Part shown: piece after piece, positions 16,184 through 23,852 of the stretch | Layout: every line of letters starts with the position of its first letter | Position numbering within the stretch: the stretch's first letter is position 1 | Assembly: GCA_937974245.1 (NCBI GenBank) | Contig: CALJKV010000074.1 | Coordinates: 1 to 64,000 of the forward strand | DNA length: 64,000 nt | Direction: 5' to 3' | Source: an uncultured Chloroflexota bacterium | Lineage (GTDB): Bacteria > Chloroflexota > Anaerolineae > Aggregatilineales > Phototrophicaceae | Translations under genes and position numbers: made by a program | Notes under the pieces: generated by a model | Told to the model about the DNA's origin: nothing | Database searches by the model: none | Seen by the model: the letters and a program-made list of their open reading frames with translations, nothing else

Positions 16184-17524
16184 ATGACTACCCGGCACTT
16201 GCGAACCTTTTACGCGCTGATCTTAGCGCAGGTTGTATCGCTCATCGGCAGCCGTATCAGCGGGTTAGCGATGAGCATCTGGGTATACCAGGAAACGGGG
16301 GACGCGACGCCGCTGGCGCTGGTGCAGTTCTTCGGGTTTTTGCCGAGTGTCATCGCTGCTGGCGCTGCGGGGGTCATGGCGGATCGTTATGACCGCCGCT
16401 ATGTGATGGCGCTGGCAGATGCCGGTCAGGCAGTCGGCACGGTTTTTCTGTTCATCAGCTTTGCCTCCGGGGATTTTCAACTCTGGCATCTGTACGCCGT
16501 GACGCTGCTCCAGGCAGTTTTTCGTATGTTCCAGAGTCCGGCGTTTCTGGCTTCGGTGACGATGCTCGTGCCGGATGAACACCGTGACCGCGCCAACGCC
16601 GTCCAACAGTTGAGCGGGCCATTCACCGGCATTGTTGCCCCGGCCATCGCGGGGGTCATCTACAGCCTTGTGCAGGTGACCGGCGCGATTCTGATTGACC
16701 TGGCAACATTCTTTGTGGCGGTGGCGATTGTCCTCAGCATCCACATCCCCCGCCCGGTGCAAACCGCCGAGGGCAAGGCAGCGCGCGGCTCAGTCTGGCG
16801 CGAGGTGTGGGGCGGGGTGCTGTACCTGTGGGGTCGGCGCCCCCTGTTTGCCCTGATTTTGCACATGGCGCTGCTGAACCTGCTGATTAGCGGTGTGAGC
16901 GTGTTGATGACCCCTTATATCCTGGCGCGTACCGGGAGTGAGGCCACGCTGGGGATCATCCTGGCGGTGATGAATGGTGGCGCGGTAGTCGGCAGCCTCG
17001 TGATGGGGGTGTGGGGCAAAAAGCCGCGCTCGCGGGTGCGAGTCAGCCTGTTGGGAATTATCGTGATGGGGTTGTTCTTCGCCGGGCTGGGAATCAGCCA
17101 GGTCGCCGTATTCATGGCTCTCACACTGTTTTTTGTGATGTTCAGCCTGCCGTTTATCAGCGCGTCGTTCCGCTCGATGTTGCAGCTCAAGGTTGCGCCG
17201 GATATTCAGGGGCGGGTGTTTGCTGTCACGACTCAGTTGGCAACGCTGCTCATGCCGGTATCGTTCTTGCTGGTGGGGCCGCTGGCTGACGGCGTGTTTG
17301 AACCAGCCGTTGGTCGGGCCGGGTGGCAGGCCGTCGCGCCGCTGGTGGGCAGCAGCGCCGGTTCCGGCATGGGGCTGATGATGGTGATTGGCGGCACAGT
17401 GGCTGTGCTGCTGACGCTGGTTATCTACACTGTCCCGGCCATCCGCAACCTGGAAACCGTACTGCCCGACTACCAGCCTGTCGCAGTGTCTCCCTCATCC
17501 GAGTGCCTCGCGGCAGAGGCTTAG
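16184..17524 (+). CDS. MFS exporter (drug/siderophore efflux type)
   Basis: A 446-residue inner-membrane transporter with about 12 hydrophobic helices. After helix 2 comes the MFS motif A-like loop GVMADRYDRRYVM, and the sequence resembles the MFS_3/EntS-type exporters (FQSPAFLASVTMLVPDEHRDRANAVQQL). It probably exports small molecules using the proton gradient. ATG 16184 is preferred over ATG 16145, which lies at the putative transcript start. The C-terminus ends LETVLPDYQPVAVSPSSECL and a few more residues; the first half of that phrase recurs at 18209-18247. Confidence 0.88.
   Translation: MTTRHLRTFYALILAQVVSLIGSRISGLAMSIWVYQETGDATPLALVQFFGFLPSVIAAGAAGVMADRYDRRYVMALADAGQAVGTVFLFISFASGDFQLWHLYAVTLLQAVFRMFQSPAFLASVTMLVPDEHRDRANAVQQLSGPFTGIVAPAIAGVIYSLVQVTGAILIDLATFFVAVAIVLSIHIPRPVQTAEGKAARGSVWREVWGGVLYLWGRRPLFALILHMALLNLLISGVSVLMTPYILARTGSEATLGIILAVMNGGAVVGSLVMGVWGKKPRSRVRVSLLGIIVMGLFFAGLGISQVAVFMALTLFFVMFSLPFISASFRSMLQLKVAPDIQGRVFAVTTQLATLLMPVSFLLVGPLADGVFEPAVGRAGWQAVAPLVGSSAGSGMGLMMVIGGTVAVLLTLVIYTVPAIRNLETVLPDYQPVAVSPSSECLAAEA
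17450..17488 (+). repeat. 3-prime-end repeat, copy 1 (inside the MFS gene)
   Basis: Bases coding LETVLPDYQPVAV near the end of the MFS gene are repeated at 18209-18247 with a single mismatch (A to T in the Ala codon). The two copies bracket the hepT-mntA operon. Confidence 0.88.
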
Positions 17525-17528
17525 AGGG

Positions 17529-17864
17529 TTAATCCTGGATGAGGTTTTCTAATTGAGCAATTAAAGAAGGTAAATCATCAATAACAGTGTTCCAGACTTG
17601 CTCGAAGTCAATATCAAAGTACCCATGAATCAGGCGATTCCGCATTGCAATAATCACTGCCCAGGGGATGTATGGTGTCTGACTTTGTGTGTCTCTGGAG
17701 ACTTTGGCAGCCGCTTCTCCAATAATTTCAACATCTTTAATCAGTGCCAAGGCTAACTTGCGGTCGGATTTCAACGAATCAAGGCTTTCGCCACTTGCAA
17801 AGCCAACCGCCTCGCGTGCGGCTTCCAGCATGTGCAGCAGACGAATACGGTCAGGTTTATCCAT
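17529..17864 (-). CDS. hepT: HepT-like toxin (HEPN ribonuclease)
   Basis: A 111-residue protein. ATG 17864 (MDKPDRIRLLHMLEAA) overlaps the mntA stop by 8 bases; a longer frame extends to 17891 without support. It shows the HEPN catalytic motif RX4HXY as R75-N-R-L-I-H80-G-Y82. The family cleaves RNA (tRNA in studied cases) and is silenced when MntA attaches AMP residues to the tyrosine of the motif. It ends 5 bases from the MFS stop, convergent with it. Confidence 0.9.
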   Translation of the reverse strand: MDKPDRIRLLHMLEAAREAVGFASGESLDSLKSDRKLALALIKDVEIIGEAAAKVSRDTQSQTPYIPWAVIIAMRNRLIHGYFDIDFEQVWNTVIDDLPSLIAQLENLIQD

Positions 17865-18153
17865 ACAGTGGCTCAGCGTTCTCGATGACATCTTGCCGGA
17901 AATACCGGCTGAGTTCGGCGGCTGTTCGCAGGTCTACCTTACGCCCCATCATCGCGCTCAGTTCTATTTCCAGCGCAGCCATCCCAAACAGACTGACCTT
18001 GTGGCCCGGCTCAAACTCAACCAGCAGATCAACATCGCTGTCCGGGCGGACATCATCCCGCAGCGCCGATCCAAACAGAGATAAGCGGCGGATGTGATTT
18101 TCTCGGCAAAAAGCGGCAATCTGTTCCTGTGGTATGGCGCTTTGCGTGAACAT
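17857..18153 (-). CDS. mntA: MntA-like nucleotidyltransferase antitoxin
   Basis: A 98-residue minimal nucleotidyltransferase. The metal-binding GSX10DXD motif is complete (G28-S29 ... D40-V-D42, in LFGSALRDDVRPDSDVDLLV). By analogy it AMPylates HepT and neutralises it. ATG 18153 has GGAG upstream; the first in-frame ATG (18174) does not. It overlaps hepT, so the two are translationally coupled. Its first 33 or so codons have a near-copy at 20884-20983. Confidence 0.9.
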   Translation of the reverse strand: MFTQSAIPQEQIAAFCRENHIRRLSLFGSALRDDVRPDSDVDLLVEFEPGHKVSLFGMAALEIELSAMMGRKVDLRTAAELSRYFRQDVIENAEPLYG

Positions 18154-18183
18154 AGCCCAACTCCATATTCGCACTCGATTTCC

Positions 18184-18192
18184 ATTGTATCA
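18184..18192 (-). promoter_or_regulatory. extended -10 promoter of mntA-hepT
   Basis: The minus strand reads TGATACAAT, 30 bases before the mntA ATG. It is the same extended -10 pattern as at the vapB and mntA-stub starts. Confidence 0.5.
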
Positions 18193-18208
18193 TAATTGGG
18201 CCACCATT

Positions 18209-18262
18209 CTGGAAACCGTACTGCCCGACTACCAGCCTGTCGCTGTGCCTGTGGGGGATTGA
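18209..18262 (+). pseudogene. ghost of the MFS 3-prime end
   Basis: In the MFS frame it reads LETVLPDYQPVAVPVGD-stop. The first 39 bases match the intact MFS gene with one mismatch; the two then diverge, so the intact copy now ends with a different, longer tail. It begins just beyond the mntA promoter. Confidence 0.8.
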
Positions 18263-18289
18263 TGCACGGGCAGTGTGGGCGCAGGCGAC

Positions 18290-20575
18290 TCAATAATCCC
18301 TGACGCAGCGGAAGCCAACGAAGGTAAACTTTATACCTGGTGAATAGCCGAGGCGGGTGGCGGCTCGCAAGTTTACCTCCGGCTCGGTGTTACCATAGCC
18401 CCCGCCGCGTATCGAGCGGGCGTTGCTCCGGCTGCTGCCATCCTCTCGTCCATCATCCTGAATGTAGGGGTAGGGACGGTACAGGCTGCTCACCCATTCC
18501 CACACGTTCCCACTCATGTCCAGTGCCGCCACCCAGGATGCACCCGCCGTGCGTGTGCCAACCGGGGCTGTCCGATTGACGGAGTTAATGAGTGATACCG
18601 CGTTGTCTCTGTTGAATTCATTCCCCCAGGGGTAAACCAGGCTTTCCGGGCCGCGGGCGGCATACTCCCATTCAGCCTCAGTTGGCAGTCGTGCCTCCCG
18701 TTGTTCGCAGTAATCACGGGCTTCAAACCAGGTGATATTCTCTACCGGAAGTGTGCCACCAGTAAACTGGTTCGGGCTGGCCTGCTGTCCGCCTAAGCGG
18801 GCGAAATCCGCCTGGCTGACTTCAGTCTGATCTATCCAGAAGGGTGCATCAAAACAGACCTCGTGTACCGGCTTCTCATTCACATAATTGCCGTCTTCAC
18901 TGCCCATGTCAAAACAGCCCGCCGGCACGAGCATCATAGTGATACCATCAAAATTGCGTGCAATGGGGTCAATAACCGTTTGAATAGTAACCAGATAGGT
19001 GGCGACCCAACCCTCTGTGCCATCAGCTAGGCGGATCTGAACCCACGTCTTGTCCTCAGTCTCGCCTATGGCACTCCCTGTCTCTCCGCGTGGCAGTGTT
19101 CCGACTACACCGAAATTTGTCCCTGCTCCAGCGCGGACATTAATCGTCTGGCTGCCGTTGACGGTCACAAGACGCTGGGATGTCACTGCGGGCGGCGCCA
19201 TCGCTGTCTGGGTAGCCTGCGCGGCCTGGGTAGCGGCAGCATCACGCTGTGCCTGCGCCAGTGCCGTTGCTTGCGCGATTTCTGTCGCTTGTACATTGGG
19301 CGTGGCGGTATCAGTGGGGGCAGCCGTCAGCGTCGGCGTCTCCGTCATGGTGGCGGTCTGCGTCGCCGTGCTGGTGGGGGGCACGGTATTGGTGAGCGTC
19401 GGCGTCAGTATGGGTGTATCAGTGGGCGTGTTCGTCTCCGTCGCGGTGGCCGTTGCTGTTGGTGTGCTGGTCGCTGTCGGCGTCGGGGTGTTCGTCGGTT
19501 GGGGCGTATTGGTTGGCACCCGCTGGGTTGCCAGCGCCGCGTTGGTAGCCTGCTCGTTGAGACTCGCCTGGGTAGCCGTGGCGGCCAGGGCTGTTTCGGT
19601 TTCTCGTGCCGCGCTGGTAGCCGTATAGTCCGGCGTGCGGGTCGGCGTGGATGTGGGCGTTTGGGTTGGGACGGGCGTCATGGTAGCTGTTGCGCTGGGT
19701 GTGCTGGTGGGCGTTCTGCTGGCGGTGGCGGTCTGGGAAGGTGTATATGTGACCGTCGGTGTATCGGTGTAAGCCGCCGCCGTCTCGGATGCGTTTGTAT
19801 CCTGGATTTCTCTTGAAATGACGGTCTGCGTAATGAACTGCGTCATAATTGCGGATACGGTCGCATCTTTATCGGGAGTTGCGCTCGCTAATGCGGCGAC
19901 CTGAGCGACGGCGGTTTCGGTTAGCAGGGCGTTCGCAGTGCCAATCGGGTCAAATATCGCTTCTCCCTGCCCAAACTGAAGGGTGCCGCTGGCGAGCAGC
20001 CCCAGGAACAGGATGATCACCAGCCCGGCCACTACGCCCGCGCCGATCAGAAGGCGCTGTGTATTGCGGCGGGCAGCCTGCTGCTCCCGCTTCTGGACGA
20101 CGCCTTCCTGCTCACGGATGATATTAAGAAAGTCAATCAGCCGGTTCATATCCCGGTGAAAGTCGGGGTCGTGCCGCACCTGCACTACCTGAAGCGATGC
20201 GATGCGGTGCAGGCTCTCCGGCAAATCACCCGGATTCGGGACACCTGCTTCATCCACCAGTACCGGAATTACCAGTAAGTCGGGTCTCGCCAGGCCATGT
20301 TCGACCTCCAGGCGCACAAAGTCTTCAGGGTTATGCAGCCGTTTGTGACCTTCTGAATCGGCGATATTAACCCATTTTTGCCCGATGATAATCAGTAAAA
20401 CATTGCACTTCTGGAGTTCCGCCCCCAGCACTTCGGCAAAGGTTGAGCCGGGAGGAATCCGGTCAACATCTTTGAAGATATTATCCTCACCGAAGGCTTC
20501 CACCAGACGGTCATAAATACGTCCTGATATAGCCCGGCTGTCATCGCGGCGGTAGGAGATGAAGATACGCGGCAT
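18290..20575 (-). CDS. TIR - transmembrane - SH3 - formylglycine-generating-enzyme-like protein
   Basis: A 761-residue protein with five parts. Residues 1-150 are a TIR domain (MPRIFISYRRDDSRAISGRIYDRL opening; RLEVEHGLARPDLLVIPVLV). One membrane helix lies at about 172-195 (VVAGLVIILFLGLLASG). A Thr/Pro/Ala-rich stalk of about 270 residues follows, then a bacterial SH3 domain (about 460-525; NVRAGAGTNFGVVGTL). Last is an FGE-sulfatase fold (about 535-761; LPTEAEWEYAARG, GNVWEWVSS, SIRGGGYGN, GFRCVRDY). TIR would face the cytoplasm and SH3/FGE the outside. TIR domains can be NADases or scaffolds. It is probably a surface-to-cytoplasm signalling or immune-type sensor; function not established. 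Confidence 0.88.
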   Translation of the reverse strand: MPRIFISYRRDDSRAISGRIYDRLVEAFGEDNIFKDVDRIPPGSTFAEVLGAELQKCNVLLIIIGQKWVNIADSEGHKRLHNPEDFVRLEVEHGLARPDLLVIPVLVDEAGVPNPGDLPESLHRIASLQVVQVRHDPDFHRDMNRLIDFLNIIREQEGVVQKREQQAARRNTQRLLIGAGVVAGLVIILFLGLLASGTLQFGQGEAIFDPIGTANALLTETAVAQVAALASATPDKDATVSAIMTQFITQTVISREIQDTNASETAAAYTDTPTVTYTPSQTATASRTPTSTPSATATMTPVPTQTPTSTPTRTPDYTATSAARETETALAATATQASLNEQATNAALATQRVPTNTPQPTNTPTPTATSTPTATATATETNTPTDTPILTPTLTNTVPPTSTATQTATMTETPTLTAAPTDTATPNVQATEIAQATALAQAQRDAAATQAAQATQTAMAPPAVTSQRLVTVNGSQTINVRAGAGTNFGVVGTLPRGETGSAIGETEDKTWVQIRLADGTEGWVATYLVTIQTVIDPIARNFDGITMMLVPAGCFDMGSEDGNYVNEKPVHEVCFDAPFWIDQTEVSQADFARLGGQQASPNQFTGGTLPVENITWFEARDYCEQREARLPTEAEWEYAARGPESLVYPWGNEFNRDNAVSLINSVNRTAPVGTRTAGASWVAALDMSGNVWEWVSSLYRPYPYIQDDGREDGSSRSNARSIRGGGYGNTEPEVNLRAATRLGYSPGIKFTFVGFRCVRDY

Positions 20576-20674
20576 TGCCCCGTCCTTAAGGCGAGAAATT
20601 CTCTGTGTTGGGTTGATATGGGACTCGCGCGGTTCAGCCGATTATTCTGTATTTCCGGTTTACTGCGCAACTTT

Positions 20675-20680
20675 CCTTAT
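20675..20680 (-). promoter_or_regulatory. possible -10 of the TIR-FGE gene
   Basis: The minus strand reads GTTATAATAAG about 100 bases before the ATG at 20575. No clear -35. Position approximate to a few bases. Confidence 0.35.
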
Positions 20681-20719
20681 TATAACGCTCCGAGGGCTGT
20701 CCGCAATAAGCCAATAGCT

Positions 20720-20983
20720 TTATAGTGGATTGTTCCGAAGTTCTTCAACCACCCGCAGCAGGTCGCGTTCCTGCCCTGGCAAAACGGTGCGCGGGTCGAA
20801 TAGCACGCGCCCCTCAGCGATGCGGGCGATCACCGGGGGCGTAGCGTCGCGGAGTTGCGCGGCGAAGGCGTCCGGGTGGGATACATCCCGCATCACCGAC
20901 CCAGACAGAGATAAGCGGCGGATGCGATTCTCTCGGCAAAAAGCGGCAATCTGTTCCTGTGGTATGGCGCTTTGCCTGAGCAT
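20720..20983 (-). pseudogene. chimeric ORF: mntA 5-prime stub fused in frame to the selA 3-prime end
   Basis: ATG 20983 has GGAG upstream. Codons 1-33 or so (MLRQSAIPQEQIAAFCRENR...GSVMRD) match MntA at 17857-18153, about 92% at DNA level, and stop inside the active-site motif before its Asp residues. Codons after that (VSHPDAFAAQLRDATPPVIA...RTVLPGQERDLLRVVE) match the C-terminus of SelA, encoded at 22485-22640. The tail then reads ELRNNPL, unlike the VVAQTS of the intact SelA. The junction carries short shared sequence (ACATCC). It can be neither an active nucleotidyltransferase nor SelA. Confidence 0.9.
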
Positions 20984-21012
20984 CAATTGACTCCGTGTGA
21001 CTCACTGCCTCC

Positions 21013-21021
21013 ATTGTACCA
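21013..21021 (-). promoter_or_regulatory. extended -10 promoter upstream of the mntA stub
   Basis: The minus strand reads TGGTACAAT, 29 bases before the chimera ATG, as at the two toxin-antitoxin operons. Confidence 0.5.
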
Positions 21022-21168
21022 TGGGAAATATCCGCAATTTGACGATGTCCTTTCATCGAAAGCAAACTAACTTGAGTAAGAAGCTGTTTTGTGAGGGATA
21101 TAGTCCTAAAAACGGGATCTCAAAGATCTCGTTTGTGATGAAACCGCTCTGTATCAGTTTTGCTCTGG

Positions 21169-22335
21169 CTAACTGATTTCTTCCTTTGGATCTGCCTTCA
21201 CAACAAGATATTCCGGGTTAAAATCATAGTATGTAACCGGTTGTGGTATGATACCCAGCTTATTGCTAATCATCATGTTGATAAGTTTTTCACCATCTAT
21301 GAGCGTGATAGGGATTTCTCCAGGTTCGTTTGCACGCTCTTCAGCATCGTTATTGAATTTACTTGTCGTGACGATGATGCCTCGCGTAGCACCTGAAAAT
21401 GCCCGAATGTCGTCACGAAGCTGGGAAACGACTGCACGTCCCAAGCCATGAGAGTGCCGTTTGACTTGGATAACGACTTTTTCACTCCCAAAACCGAAAT
21501 CTTTTTCTGCAATGACATCTACACCACCATCATGAGTCTTTTGTAAATCTTCAACATTGTCGTAATCCATACGACGAAATAGTTCAGCTACCAGTGACTC
21601 AAAATCAAATGGATCCATTTTGTGTAAAGCCTTGTGCAACTGCTGAACTGCCTCTACGTTTTTCCTGTTTGCATCCTCTGCAATACGTTGTAATCGATTT
21701 TGAGGATCAAGTTTTTCCAGGTACCGTCTCCCCACTGTGGAGATGTCATAGAAGTTTCCAGCGCGGTTAATATATTTTCTGGTTACGAGATTGTTGAGCC
21801 GGGAGATGAGATATTTATAAGGTGCTTTTGGTGGATTATCGGTCAGTTCAGCAAGGGACTTTTCAAAGTCATCACTAATATCAGTACTCTTGCTTACTCC
21901 ACGAATCACCAGACTCCCTAGTATTGCGATAATGCCTTCGGATTTATCGATAAAAGTAACCGCTTTTCCGTCAGCATCCCTAACAAAGTCTTTTCCAGCT
22001 TGTGTTAAAACGTAGACACTATCACGTTCTTCCACTAGTCTGTACTGCCGAATGAGAGTCTTTTCTGCCTGAAGGTAGCGCGGGTTCGTGTAATGGTCTG
22101 TCTGTCCCCAAATACGTCGTGCTAAATCTTTGCTCTTTCCATCTGGCATGTCATCTATCCAACGCCCCGGTTCGGTCCAATCCAGGGGCGGAGCTTTCTG
22201 CTCACCGAACTCGCCTATGTTTTTCTCCATCTCGGAAAGTTCCTGGGTTGGCAGTCCATCAAGAATTTGCATGAAATTACGAACACTTTCATAGCTTGGC
22301 ATGACTGAAATACGTAGGGATTTACTGTTCTGCAT
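21169..22335 (-). CDS. Mrr-like restriction endonuclease-fold protein
   Basis: A 388-residue protein starting at ATG 22335 (MQNSKSLRISVMPSYES), which has AAGGAG seven bases upstream; the longer frame to 22401 does not. The N-terminal 230 residues are helical with winged-helix character (VLTQAGKDFV). Residues about 245-355 carry the Mrr_cat PD-(D/E)XK core: FDFESLVAELFRRMDY, DGGVDVIA, VVIQVKR (the QXK), then GLGRAVVSQLRDDI and GIIVTTSKF. Such proteins cut modified or foreign DNA. GC content is visibly lower (near 40% by eye) than in the flanking genes, suggesting transfer. It lies between selA and the selA ghost. Confidence 0.85.
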   Translation of the reverse strand: MQNSKSLRISVMPSYESVRNFMQILDGLPTQELSEMEKNIGEFGEQKAPPLDWTEPGRWIDDMPDGKSKDLARRIWGQTDHYTNPRYLQAEKTLIRQYRLVEERDSVYVLTQAGKDFVRDADGKAVTFIDKSEGIIAILGSLVIRGVSKSTDISDDFEKSLAELTDNPPKAPYKYLISRLNNLVTRKYINRAGNFYDISTVGRRYLEKLDPQNRLQRIAEDANRKNVEAVQQLHKALHKMDPFDFESLVAELFRRMDYDNVEDLQKTHDGGVDVIAEKDFGFGSEKVVIQVKRHSHGLGRAVVSQLRDDIRAFSGATRGIIVTTSKFNNDAEERANEPGEIPITLIDGEKLINMMISNKLGIIPQPVTYYDFNPEYLVVKADPKEEIS

Positions 22336-22484
22336 TGCTTGACTCCTTGTTACATGCGCCAATTTCAGTGTGTATTCGTTGGGAACGGGCATCACCAACA
22401 ACGTTACCCAAATAAGGTAGTGATTTAATCATTACTACTATGATACTGGACTCAGTTTGTGCAAACAATTAAGGATTAAATGAC

Positions 22485-23852
22485 CTATGAGGTCTGCGCC
22501 ACTACTTCAACCACCCGCAGCAGGTCGCGTTCCTGCCCCGGCAGGACGGTGCGCGGGTCGAATAGCACACGCCCCTCAGCGATGCGGGCGATCACCGGAG
22601 GATTGGCCTCGCGGAGCTGCGCGGCGAAGGCGTCAGGATGGGATACATCCAGCGCCAGCAGCGCCGTTGGCAGCGTCGCGCCGGGAAGGCTGCCGCCCCC
22701 CACCATCGACTCGCCGGGAATCACGCTGCCACCGGTACGCTTCGCCCAGCGTCTGGCCGTGCGCCGCAGTGTTTCCAGCGGCTGCCCGATCATCTGCCAG
22801 ATGGGGACGTGCGTCACCGCCTCGCCCTTGCGGTAGTGTTCCAGCGTGGCGGAAAGTCCGGCCAGACACAATTTGTCAGCCCGAATCGCCCGTGCCAGGG
22901 GATGTTGTTTGAGGGTATTGATGAGGTCTTTCCGCCCGACGAGAATCCCTGCCTGCGGCCCGCCCAGCAGCTTATCCCCACTGAACGCCACCAGGTCAGC
23001 CCCGGCATTCAGGCTTTCCTGTACCGTTGGCTCGTGTTCCAGGCCATAGAGTGCTGTATCCAGCAGCGCCCCACTGCCCAGGTCATCCACCAGCAGCAGG
23101 TTATGACGGTGCGCTAAGTCCGCCAGCGCATCCAACGGCGGCGACTCGGTAAACCCGATAATCTTGAAATTCGAGGCGTGGGCGCGGAGAATCAGCGCCG
23201 TATTTTCGGTGATCGCCGCTTCATAGTCGCTCAGCCGGGTGCGGTTGGTCGTGCCCACTTCCACCAGGTGCGCTCCACTCTGCGCCATCACCTCCGGCAC
23301 ACGGAAACCGCCACCGATTTCTACCAACTGCCCCCGTGAGATAATCACCTCGCGCCCCGCCGCCAGCGCCGAAAGCAGCAGTACCAGCCCGGCAGCGTTG
23401 TTATTCACCACCAGCCCGGCTTCCGCCCCGGTTACTTGTTCCAGCAGCGCCCCGGCGTGAATCAGACGGCTCCCCCGCGCTCCGGCGTCCAGGTCGTATT
23501 CCAGCGTATTGTACTGGGCAGCGGCGGCCTGAATAGCACCCTGAGCAGCGAGGGAAAGCGGCGCGCGCCCCAGGTTGGTGTGGATCATCACACCCGTCGC
23601 ATTGATGACCGGGCGCAGCGTTGGCTGGAATTGTTTCTCCAGGTGTTTCGCCGCGTTCGCCAGGATGGAGTCCGCATCTACCGGGAGAAACTCGCCATCG
23701 CGCAGCCGTTCGCGCAGCGTATCCAGTGTGTCATGCAGGGCATCCACCACCGCAGGGCGACCATACTCGGCGAGCAGTCCGGCAGATTCCGGGTGGTTGA
23801 GCAGGGCATCTACAGCCGGGAGCGCCCGCAGCGGATTATCAGCCGCGCTCAT
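22485..23852 (-). CDS. selA: L-seryl-tRNA(Sec) selenium transferase
   Basis: A 455-residue PLP enzyme converting Ser-tRNA(Sec) to Sec-tRNA(Sec) with selenophosphate. It shows the SelA N-terminal block (LRALPAVDALL), INATGVMIHTNLGRAPLS, and the PLP lysine Lys294 in SGDKLLGGPQAG. ATG 23852 overlaps the upstream membrane-protein gene by 14 bases and has GGGAG upstream; the longer frame to 23918 would run deeper into that gene. Length is normal. The last residues, VVEVVAQTS, differ from the tail of the ghost copy, and may be a new end created at the junction. No selB, selD or tRNA-Sec gene is in view. Confidence 0.95.
   Translation of the reverse strand: MSAADNPLRALPAVDALLNHPESAGLLAEYGRPAVVDALHDTLDTLRERLRDGEFLPVDADSILANAAKHLEKQFQPTLRPVINATGVMIHTNLGRAPLSLAAQGAIQAAAAQYNTLEYDLDAGARGSRLIHAGALLEQVTGAEAGLVVNNNAAGLVLLLSALAAGREVIISRGQLVEIGGGFRVPEVMAQSGAHLVEVGTTNRTRLSDYEAAITENTALILRAHASNFKIIGFTESPPLDALADLAHRHNLLLVDDLGSGALLDTALYGLEHEPTVQESLNAGADLVAFSGDKLLGGPQAGILVGRKDLINTLKQHPLARAIRADKLCLAGLSATLEHYRKGEAVTHVPIWQMIGQPLETLRRTARRWAKRTGGSVIPGESMVGGGSLPGATLPTALLALDVSHPDAFAAQLREANPPVIARIAEGRVLFDPRTVLPGQERDLLRVVEVVAQTS
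22491..22640 (-). repeat. 3-prime-end repeat, copy 1 (inside selA)
   Basis: About 150 bases of the selA 3-prime end (coding HPDAFAAQL to LLRVVE) recur at about 20737-20886 with scattered, mostly synonymous differences (about 90% identity). The copies bracket the Mrr-like gene and the mntA stub. Boundaries are accurate to a few bases. Confidence 0.85.

Noticed and set aside
19300..19800. Possible CRISPR-like short repeats
   Set aside because: The repetition is codon-level Thr/Pro/Ala repetition in the stalk, with no regular spacers.
19050..19816. Val/Ala-rich and Gly/Arg-rich ORFs opposite the TIR-FGE stalk
   Set aside because: They are reverse readings of the Thr/Pro low-complexity stalk.
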